From a bacterium (GTDB taxonomy: Bacteria; Hydrothermota; UBA3073; JACQXS01; JAUWAR01), in contig JAUWAR010000089.1 of assembly GCA_030601965.1 (NCBI GenBank), forward strand, positions 1 through 5,094: a DNA stretch of 5,094 nucleotides, read 5' to 3'. A program made the position numbers and the translations under genes. This document shows, piece after piece, positions 1 to 4,588 of the stretch. Each line of letters begins with the position of its first letter. Position 1 is the first letter of the stretch. The notes under the pieces are model-generated. The model did not search any database. It had not been told where the DNA came from and saw only the letters and a program-made list of their open reading frames with translations.

Positions 1-1314
1 GACAAAAAACTTGTAGAACAGGCAGACAGTCTGTGTAGGCAGAACTTGCCTGACGGCAGTCAGGCAGGCAAGATGCCTATCTCACCAAAAGTCAAACGGG
101 TTTATCAAGATGGCAGGAAATTTGTAAAAAAGTATACTGGAGAGAGATTTGACCTTATAATAATAAATGTTGGAGACCCGAGTACTGCACTTACAAACAG
201 GTTTTATACTGTAGAATTTTTTGAAGAGACAAGAGACATTCTTAAAGAACAAGGTATTCTTGCACTCTCACTTGCCTCTAATCCAAATTATCTATCTTCG
301 GGGTTCTTGCTCTTTAATGGAACAATATACAAGACCTTGAAACAGGTTTTCCCACATATTATTATAGTTCCAGGAGAAGAAATGTCTCTATTTGCTGGAA
401 AATCAGGAGATTATATGACTGATTCTGTGGAGATTTTAAAACAGAGATGGGAAACAATTGCCTCAAAGGTCACAACAAAGTATGTTACTAAATCTTATAT
501 CCCAAGTAGATTTTATAAAGAGCGCATAGATTATGTAAGGAAGACTTTAGATGCCTTCACCCCACAGCAACTTAACAGAGACTTTCGTCCAATAAGCTAT
601 TATTATTCCATCCTTCTCACAGGTTCATACTTTTCTTCAGTATTTAGAAAAATATTTATGGGTATTGCAAAAATTCCTTTTTTACTTATGTGTATAATGA
701 TAATCTTTATTACAATTCTTCTCGGTCTATTCTCAAACAAGGCAAGTTTTTCTGTAGGTGGATTTGGTGCTATTGGAATAGGAAGTCAACTCATAATCCT
801 TTTGTCTTTTGAGAGTTTATGTGGGTATATGTATCATAAAATAGGCATTATTACAGGTGCCTTTATGTTAGGAGTTTCACTTGGTGCCTTAAAAAGTTCA
901 CGGTTCATAGTTCACGGTTCACAGAAAAAAAACCTCAACTCTCAGCTGTTAACCGTTAACCGTCAACTGTTAACCATTACAGGACTCTCTTTTCTCTATT
1001 TAATTATTCTGTTTTTAACCTTAAGATTTTTATTTCTGAAGGGTACGGGCTTTGAGTTCATTTTTCCCATTTTCTCGTGCGCAGGTGGTCTTCTTGTAGG
1101 AGCCCTGTTTCCTATTGCTAATGCTATCCTTATAAAACAAGGCGAGACCGTGCAAAGGTCTGCCGGACTGCTCTATGGCGTGGATTTATTCACTTCTTGT
1201 ATCTTCTCTCTTCTCACAACAGTCTTTTTTGTTCCTATTTATGGAATAGACAAAACCTTGCTCGTTCTTATAATTTTAAATCTTATTATACTTGCAAAAG
1301 TATTAAAATCCTGA
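1..1314 (+). CDS. Membrane-bound spermidine-synthase-like protein (fused MFS/spermidine synthase type), 5' partial
   Basis: The frame is open from base 1, so the true start lies outside the window; 437 residues are visible. Residues about 25-150 are the end of a Rossmann-fold aminopropyltransferase-like domain: an acidic loop QDGRKF (36-41), then DLIIINVGDPSTA (51-63) followed by NRFYT, the pattern of spermidine-synthase-like proteins fused to transporter-like membrane domains. NRDFRPISYYY near 192-202 is also typical of that fused family. About seven hydrophobic segments follow (roughly 222-245, 254-274, 275-297, 325-346, 353-378, 390-411, 418-435). The Asp that is catalytic in true spermidine synthases appears as Asn56, so polyamine synthesis is doubtful and the substrate is unknown. 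Two palindromic repeats are read in frame: residues 15-24 near the domain core, and about 300-326 in the loop between membrane segments 3 and 4. uppP follows 18 bases downstream, probably in the same transcript. Family call fairly sure, function unsure. Confidence 0.8.
   Translation, partial: DKKLVEQADSLCRQNLPDGSQAGKMPISPKVKRVYQDGRKFVKKYTGERFDLIIINVGDPSTALTNRFYTVEFFEETRDILKEQGILALSLASNPNYLSSGFLLFNGTIYKTLKQVFPHIIIVPGEEMSLFAGKSGDYMTDSVEILKQRWETIASKVTTKYVTKSYIPSRFYKERIDYVRKTLDAFTPQQLNRDFRPISYYYSILLTGSYFSSVFRKIFMGIAKIPFLLMCIMIIFITILLGLFSNKASFSVGGFGAIGIGSQLIILLSFESLCGYMYHKIGIITGAFMLGVSLGALKSSRFIVHGSQKKNLNSQLLTVNRQLLTITGLSFLYLIILFLTLRFLFLKGTGFEFIFPIFSCAGGLLVGALFPIANAILIKQGETVQRSAGLLYGVDLFTSCIFSLLTTVFFVPIYGIDKTLLVLIILNLIILAKVLKS
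45..72. repeat. GC-rich palindromic element, in frame in the spermidine-synthase-like gene
   Basis: This 28-base element has matching outer arms CTTGCCTGAC and GTCAGGCAGGCAAG around a short centre, so it could fold as a hairpin. It is read as NLPDGSQAGK, just before the PKVKRVYQDG stretch of the enzyme domain. The pieces CCTGACGGCA and AGGCAGG recur in parB at 2817-2833. A smaller palindrome, CAGACAGTCTG, lies just upstream at 23-33. It looks like an in-frame insertion that the protein tolerates, comparable in principle to Rickettsia palindromic elements. Confidence 0.7.
896..976. repeat. GTTCACGGTTCA / GTTAACCGTTAAC repeat element, in frame in a membrane protein loop
   Basis: The left half repeats GTTCACGGTTCA-type units (896-924). 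The right half repeats GTTAACC-type units (945-976). The reverse complement of the left half, beginning CTGTGAACCGTGAAC, matches the right half CTGTTAACCGTTAAC at 13 of 15 positions, so the element is a degenerate inverted repeat with internal direct repeats. It is translated as roughly residues 300-326 of the visible protein, between two predicted membrane segments, and adds a polar stretch rich in Ser, Gln, Asn and Lys. It has no stop codon in this frame. Confidence 0.65.
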
Positions 1315-1332
1315 TATAAAAATGGGGTATAT

Positions 1333-2136
1333 ATGAAAATATTTATTCTATCAATTGTTCAGGGGATTACAGAATTTCTACCGGTTTCTTCTTCAGGACA
1401 TCTATCAATACTTGAGAATATATTCTCTGTAAAAAATCAACTCACGGTTTGTGTTTTCCTTCATTTTGGAACACTACTCGCACTTATATGTTTCCTTTAT
1501 AAAGAGATTTTTTATATCCTCGCATCTCCATTTAGAAGGGACAAGGACAACTTAAAACTTCTTGGGCTGCTTTTTATAGGTTCAATACCAGCAGGGGTAT
1601 CTGGATTCCTGTTTAAAAATAGTATTGAACAAATCTTCAAAACTCCTGTATATACGGGTTTTGCCTTTCTCGTTACAGGACTAATCCTCTTTTTCACAAG
1701 GTTCAAACAAAAGAATGAGCGGGGGATAGAGCCGAATAGAGAGGGCTTGATAAATCAAGCCCCTACAATCTCTTTCCTTTCAGCTTTTTTCATTGGAATA
1801 GGTCAGGCGATTGCACTTATCCCGGGGATATCAAGGTCAGGAACTACCATTGCATTTGGGATGTATGCAAATATAGATGGTGAGACAGCAACAAGATTTT
1901 CTTTTTTACTTGCAATACCGGCAATACTTGGCGCATCACTATATGAATTAAGAAATATACAAAAAATAGAACTTAGAGTATCAGGAATTATTATTGGAAT
2001 TTTAGGCGCAGCCATCTCTGGATATTTTGCACTCAGGGTCATCCTCAAAATTGTAAGAAAAGGAAAATTTGCATACTTTTCTTATTATTTATTCTTACTT
2101 GGAATAATCACTATATTTTTTTACTTTAAAACTTGA
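1333..2136 (+). CDS. uppP: Undecaprenyl-diphosphate phosphatase (UppP/BacA family)
   Basis: This integral membrane enzyme removes a phosphate from undecaprenyl diphosphate, regenerating the lipid carrier used for peptidoglycan and other envelope polymers; overproduction gives bacitracin resistance in known cases. The 267 residues are normal for the family. Both signature motifs are intact: QGITEFLPVSSSGH (10-23, with Glu14 and His23) and PGISRSGTT (164-172, with Arg168). Several hydrophobic segments span the length. The ATG start is preceded by GGGG about eight bases upstream and places the first motif at the usual distance from the N-terminus. A palindromic repeat is read in frame as residues about 133-145, in a loop between membrane segments, far from both motifs. 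The gene lies 18 bases after the spermidine-synthase-like gene. Its TGA stop is embedded in the -35 box of the next promoter. Confidence 0.96.
   Translation: MKIFILSIVQGITEFLPVSSSGHLSILENIFSVKNQLTVCVFLHFGTLLALICFLYKEIFYILASPFRRDKDNLKLLGLLFIGSIPAGVSGFLFKNSIEQIFKTPVYTGFAFLVTGLILFFTRFKQKNERGIEPNREGLINQAPTISFLSAFFIGIGQAIALIPGISRSGTTIAFGMYANIDGETATRFSFLLAIPAILGASLYELRNIQKIELRVSGIIIGILGAAISGYFALRVILKIVRKGKFAYFSYYLFLLGIITIFFYFKT
1731..1769. repeat. GTAGGGGCTTGA-type palindromic element, in frame in uppP
   Basis: The core is GGGCTTGAT, two bases, ATCAAGCCC (1743-1762), a perfect inverted repeat, followed by CCTACAATC. The reverse complement starts GATTGTAGGGGC, and its TTGTAGGG end also begins the intergenic element at 4093-4150, so the two probably belong to one family. 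It is translated as about EPNREGLINQAPT (residues 133-145) in a loop of the phosphatase. Confidence 0.7.
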
Positions 2137-2161
2137 CAAAAATTTAATGAAATGTTATTTT
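2133..2161 (+). promoter_or_regulatory. Sigma70-type promoter for the HU gene
   Basis: A perfect -35 box TTGACA (2133-2138) and a -10 box TATTTT (2156-2161, 4 of 6 matches) are separated by exactly 17 bases. The -35 box contains the TGA stop of uppP. Transcription would start near 2168, leaving a leader of about 65 bases before the HU start codon at 2233. A 14-base A/T-only palindrome at 2157-2170 overlaps the -10 box; it may be chance in such AT-rich sequence. Confidence 0.6.
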
Positions 2162-2232
2162 TTAAAAAATAGAGAAAAAACACTCTTATACGAAAAAGAT
2201 AGTAATTATAAGGTAGATTCATAGGGGGTAAG

Positions 2233-2517
2233 ATGACTATTAAGAAAGTTGACCTTATAAGAGAGGTTGCGAAAATCACAGGAGTCACTAAACGAGAGAC
2301 AGGGATTATTGTAAATGCGTTTATAGAGTGCATCTCTAAAACACTTGTAAATGATGAGCGAATTGAACTTCGGGGATTTGGAATTTTCCTGAACAAGAAA
2401 AGGAAGCCAAAGATCGCCAGGAATCCACGCACTGGAGAAAGAATAGAATTGGGAGAACGGCTTGCACCTGTATTCAAACCATCAAAACTGCTCAAGAAAA
2501 AGGTAGCAGAAAAATAG
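2233..2517 (+). CDS. HU/IHF-family DNA-binding protein
   Basis: This is a small histone-like protein of the nucleoid that binds and bends DNA as a dimer. The 94 residues are the usual length. The N-terminal helical dimerisation part (about 1-42) is followed by RGFGIF (47-52) and the DNA-contacting arm with ARNPRTGE (62-69), whose Pro65 corresponds to the residue that intercalates into DNA in HU and IHF. The tail is Lys-rich. AGGGGGT four bases upstream of ATG is a good ribosome binding site. The sequence does not decide between an HU homodimer and an IHF-like subunit, so no symbol is given. A promoter lies at 2133-2161, and a basic ribosomal-type small protein starts two bases after the stop codon, which suggests coupled translation. 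Confidence 0.95.
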   Translation: MTIKKVDLIREVAKITGVTKRETGIIVNAFIECISKTLVNDERIELRGFGIFLNKKRKPKIARNPRTGERIELGERLAPVFKPSKLLKKKVAEK

Positions 2518-2519
2518 AA

Positions 2520-2624
2520 ATGCCTTGCGGAAGAAAGCGAAAACGGAAACAGATGAATGTCCATAAACTTAAAAAGAGAAGGAAACTGATACGACATAGG
2601 AAAAAACTTAAAGAAGGACATTAA
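2520..2624 (+). CDS. Very small basic AURKAIP1/COX24-type ribosomal protein (bS22/mS38-like)
   Basis: This 34-residue frame opens with ATG two bases after the HU stop. It starts MPCGRKRKRKQMNVHKLKKR, and 17 of its 34 residues are Lys or Arg, plus three His. The pattern MP-x-G-K/R-rich-M-x-x-H-K-x-K-K-R, then a second basic stretch with RHRKK, is that of the short bacterial AURKAIP1/COX24-domain proteins. Their relatives are mitochondrial mS38 and mycobacterial bS22, which sit in the small ribosomal subunit near the decoding region. I therefore infer a ribosomal subunit protein. No strong Shine-Dalgarno sequence precedes it (only AGAAA), so it probably relies on ribosomes finishing HU. A palindromic repeat begins three bases after its stop codon. 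The family call rests on pattern recognition over a low-complexity sequence. Confidence 0.82.
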   Translation: MPCGRKRKRKQMNVHKLKKRRKLIRHRKKLKEGH

Positions 2625-2627
2625 GAC

Positions 2628-2680
2628 TGTGGGAGGGGTTTTCTAACCTCGATAATCGGGACTGGAAAGTCCCTCCCACA
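2628..2680. repeat. TGTGGGAGGG palindromic element between the small protein gene and tRNA-Arg
   Basis: The 53-base element is bounded by perfect inverted ends TGTGGGAGGG (2628-2637) and CCCTCCCACA (2671-2680). Inside are GGTT-ttct-AACC (2637-2648), CGAT-a-ATCG (2650-2658) and GGGACT-ggaa-AGTCCC (2658-2673), so several alternative folds are possible. A T6 run follows at 2686-2691, so the structure could also act as a weak terminator in front of the tRNA; that role is inference. The layered plan, outer arms enclosing small hairpins, matches the element at 4094-4150 although the sequence differs. Confidence 0.75.
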
Positions 2681-2692
2681 CATTGTTTTTTA

Positions 2693-2766
2693 GCGCCCGT
2701 AGCTCAATTGGATAGAGCAACGGATTCCGGATCCGTAGATTGGGGGTCCGAATCCCCCCGGGCGTA
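2693..2766 (+). tRNA. tRNA-Arg (anticodon CCG)
   Basis: The full cloverleaf can be drawn. Acceptor GCGCCCG pairs with CGGGCGT (one G-T at the end), with discriminator A2766. The D stem is GCTC/GAGC. The anticodon stem ACGGA/TCCGT encloses loop TTCCGGA with anticodon CCG at 2727-2729, which reads the Arg codon CGG. The T stem GGGGG/CCCCC encloses TCCGAAT. CCA is not encoded and must be added by the nucleotidyltransferase. The gene sits between two protein genes on the same strand, and the parB start codon is only eight bases downstream. Confidence 0.95.
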
Positions 2767-2774
2767 AAATTTTT

Positions 2775-3620
2775 ATGCCCAAAAAGGCATTAGGTAGAGG
2801 TTTTTCTGCACTCCTTCCTGACGGCAAGGCAGGTATTCCCACCATAAAAGAACCTTTTCTGCCCGACCCGTCAGCCGACGGGCACGCGGGTCTCACGCTT
2901 AAATTGGATGAAATTCTCCCTAATCCTCACGAACCAAGGTCGGATAAAGGTAACCTCTCTGAATTAATTACTTCTATTAAAGAAAATGGGATAATAGAAC
3001 CTGTTGTAGTAAGGAAAACCACTCAAGGTTATCAGGTAATATGTGGTGGCAGAAGATTATCAGCTTGTAAAGAGGCTGGACTTGAGGAGGTGCCTGTTGT
3101 TCTGAGAGATGCAGATGATAGAGAAATGCTTGAACTTGCCATTGTAGAAAATCTTCAGAGAAAGGACTTAAATCCGATTGAGGAAGCAAGAGCTTATGAG
3201 AGATTGAATCAAGAATTCGGACTCTCTCACAAAAAAATTGCAGACAGAGTAGGCAAAGATAGAGTAACTATAACTAATAGAATAAGACTACTCTCTTTAC
3301 CAGATGAAGTAAAAAAACATCTTATATCAGGAGTGCTTACAGAAGGACATGGAAGGTCTCTTCTTCAGATAGAGGGAGAAAAAGAGAGAATTGAACTTGC
3401 AAAAGTAATTGCAAAGAAAAAACTTACAGTCAGGCAAAGCGAAAAGATTTCTCGGAAAAAAAAGAATATTTTTTATAGCTCTATGGAACAAGAACTAAGG
3501 GAATTCTTCGGAACAGAGATTCATATAACAAAAGGCAGGAAAAAAGGTAAAATTGAGATAGAATTTTATTCAGATGAGGACCTCGAAAGGATAGTAGAAA
3601 AGTTATTCACTATTCCTTAA
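2775..3620 (+). CDS. parB: ParB/Spo0J-family chromosome partitioning protein
   Basis: ParB binds parS sites near the origin, spreads as a CTP-dependent clamp and works with ParA and SMC in chromosome segregation. The 281 residues show the usual order: the N-terminal ParA-stimulating motif KKALGRGFSALL (3-14), a linker, the ParB N-domain from LDEILPNPHEPR (44-55), box I CGGRRLSA (90-97), box II ENLQRKDLNPIEEA (125-138), a helix-turn-helix (about 150-172) and a C-terminal dimerisation segment (about 232-279). Box I reads GGRR where chromosomal ParBs usually have GERR, and the following Arg is Ser96. The linker holds two GC-rich repeat-derived stretches (15-20 and 31-40). MPKKALGRG matches the usual ParB beginning, which fixes the start, yet the eight bases after tRNA-Arg hold no ribosome binding site. 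No parA is adjacent. The 3' end overlaps the convergent pilin-like gene by 18 bases. Confidence 0.94.
   Translation: MPKKALGRGFSALLPDGKAGIPTIKEPFLPDPSADGHAGLTLKLDEILPNPHEPRSDKGNLSELITSIKENGIIEPVVVRKTTQGYQVICGGRRLSACKEAGLEEVPVVLRDADDREMLELAIVENLQRKDLNPIEEARAYERLNQEFGLSHKKIADRVGKDRVTITNRIRLLSLPDEVKKHLISGVLTEGHGRSLLQIEGEKERIELAKVIAKKKLTVRQSEKISRKKKNIFYSSMEQELREFFGTEIHITKGRKKGKIEIEFYSDEDLERIVEKLFTIP
2817..2833. repeat. Short copy of the CCTGACGGCA...AGGCAGG element in the parB linker
   Basis: These 17 bases share CCTGACGGCA and AGGCAGG with the element at 45-72 but lack its central GTC-type spacer. They are read as PDGKAG (residues 15-20), right after the ParA-interaction motif. They look like a decayed or minimal copy. 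The resemblance could be partly chance, but both copies give a PDG-x-AG peptide. Confidence 0.5.
2865..2892. repeat. GC-rich palindromic element in the parB linker
   Basis: The 28-base element has outer arms GACCCG and CGGGTC and an alternative inner stem CCGTC-agcc-GACGG. Twenty-two of its 28 bases are G or C, against a strongly AT-rich gene body. It starts exactly on a codon boundary and is read as residues 31-40 (DPSADGHAGL), just before the conserved ParB N-domain. This looks like an in-frame insertion into a flexible linker. Confidence 0.7.
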
Positions 3621-4076
3621 TATAATCAAAGTGATTTCACCTGAGGGACTCTGTTCACAAAGAGGTTCCCCTTTTTCATCAAAACCAACAACTACATAAC
3701 CATCTGGACTTTCTCTACCTGGTACTATATAATATCCATAGGCAAAATTTCCAGGTTTTCCTTTAAGACTCGGTATTTTATCCCTTTCCTCATAAGTAAA
3801 AACAGCATCACATTTTATAGGCTTATTTGTATAAGGATTTAAGGGATAGAGACTATCCTCAAGAAAAGGTTCAATTTCTTTAATCCCCGTTGGAAATAAA
3901 CCTTCGTGATATGCGGCAAAATTCTCAACGGCTGCCCTTATCGTATACATATTTGTCCTCACCACATATCTCTTGTTTTTTATCTTTATACTCTTATACT
4001 GAGGAAAACCAAGCAGACCGATAAGAATAATCGCTGCAAGCCCTATGCAAATTTCAAGAAATGGAAATCTCTTCAT
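3603..4076 (-). CDS. Pilin-like (type II secretion / type IV pilin fold) membrane-anchored protein
   Basis: The 157-residue protein begins MKRFPFLEICIGLAAIILIG: a short positive N-terminus, then a hydrophobic helix (about 5-24) with a Glu at residue 8, as in the N-terminal helix of pilins and GspG-type pseudopilins. The helix continues into a polar region, and YHEGLFPTGIKEIEPFL-type and NPYTNKP motifs (about 57-88) resemble GspG-like C-domains. The canonical Gly before the prepilin peptidase cleavage site is Arg3 here, so normal processing is uncertain and the protein may stay as an uncleaved inner-membrane protein. The ATG start has only a weak GAGAA upstream; it is chosen because it gives the complete pilin-like N-terminus. 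It lies 69 bases after dCMP deaminase, with a palindromic element between, and overlaps the parB 3' end by 18 bases. Exact role unknown. Confidence 0.75.
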   Translation of the reverse strand: MKRFPFLEICIGLAAIILIGLLGFPQYKSIKIKNKRYVVRTNMYTIRAAVENFAAYHEGLFPTGIKEIEPFLEDSLYPLNPYTNKPIKCDAVFTYEERDKIPSLKGKPGNFAYGYYIVPGRESPDGYVVVGFDEKGEPLCEQSPSGEITLIILRNSE

Positions 4077-4093
4077 AATAAATTCTCAATATT

Positions 4094-4150
4094 TGTAGGG
4101 CAAACCTTTAGGTTTGCTATTTGTTTGCAAGGCTAAAGCCTTGCCCTACA
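4094..4150. repeat. TGTAGGGCAA palindromic element overlapping the dCMP deaminase stop
   Basis: Perfect inverted ends TGTAGGGCAA (4094-4103) and TTGCCCTACA (4141-4150) enclose two hairpins: GCAAACC-ttta-GGTTTGC (4100-4117) and GCAAGGCT-aa-AGCCTTGC (4127-4144). Read on the minus strand, the right end supplies the TAG stop and part of the last codon of dCMP deaminase. It fills most of the gap to the pilin-like gene and shares the TTGTAGGG end with the in-frame element in uppP. Confidence 0.78.
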
Positions 4151-4583
4151 TCTTTTCTGTTACTATTCTTGCTTCTTTAAATATTTTTTTTGAGAGTTCA
4201 TCAGGATAATCTTTTTTATAAACAATCCTTTTTACTCCCGCATTTATAAGCATTTTTGCACAGATAAAACAGGGATGATTTGTAACATATACAGTTGCTG
4301 AATCAATACATATCCCTAATTTTGCTGCTTGAATTATTGCATTCTGTTCTGCGTGTAGTCCTCTACAGAGTTCATGCCTCTCGCCACTGGGAATGTTAAG
4401 TTTGTCTCGGAGACAACCGACTTCCTCACAATGCTTTAGCCCTTCTGGAGCACCATTGTAGCCTGTGGTGAGAATTCTTTTGTTTTTCACAATTACCACT
4501 CCTGTATTCCTTCTAAGACAGGTAGACCTTCCTGCAACAAGTTCTGTAATCTTCATAAAATACTCATCCCAACAAGGTCTCAT
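4146..4583 (-). CDS. dCMP deaminase (ComEB-type cytidine/deoxycytidylate deaminase family)
   Basis: This zinc enzyme converts dCMP to dUMP, the substrate for thymidylate synthase. The 145 residues carry the full signature: HAEQNAI (77-83; His77 as zinc ligand, Glu79 as catalytic acid/base) and PCFICAKM (104-111; Cys105 and Cys108 as zinc ligands). GYNGAP (41-46) and GERHELCRGLHAE leading into the zinc site are typical of the deoxycytidylate branch. Further Cys/His residues (22, 52, 57, 70, 73) could hold a second structural zinc, as in some relatives. The start is chosen because MRPCWDEYFM is the usual beginning; only a weak GAAG precedes it. It follows the SHMT gene after 76 bases filled by a repeat, and its stop codon lies in another repeat. 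Neighbouring SHMT makes the one-carbon unit used to methylate dUMP. Confidence 0.95.
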   Translation of the reverse strand: MRPCWDEYFMKITELVAGRSTCLRRNTGVVIVKNKRILTTGYNGAPEGLKHCEEVGCLRDKLNIPSGERHELCRGLHAEQNAIIQAAKLGICIDSATVYVTNHPCFICAKMLINAGVKRIVYKKDYPDELSKKIFKEARIVTEKM

Positions 4584-4588
4584 AACTT

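Noticed and set aside
46..48. TTG as the start codon of the first gene
   Set aside because: The frame is open to base 1 and the enzyme domain clearly begins upstream; the TTG also lies inside a palindromic repeat.
2121..2621. Minus-strand 166-residue frame
   Set aside because: It lies antisense to the clear HU and small ribosomal-type genes and has no recognisable domain.
2651..2656. GATAAT as a -10 box for tRNA-Arg
   Set aside because: It is part of a palindromic element and has no -35 box at a suitable distance.
3630..3645. parS-like site near parB (GTGATTTCACCTGA)
   Set aside because: It does not match the TGTTTCACGTGAAACA palindrome well enough, and no other match was seen in the window.
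3648..3680. Bidirectional terminator after parB (AAAGAGG...CCCCTTT)
   Set aside because: The stem is short and mismatched and lies within the coding part of the pilin-like gene.
3906..4136. Plus-strand 76-residue frame
   Set aside because: It is antisense to the pilin-like gene and runs into the palindromic element; no start signal or family resemblance.
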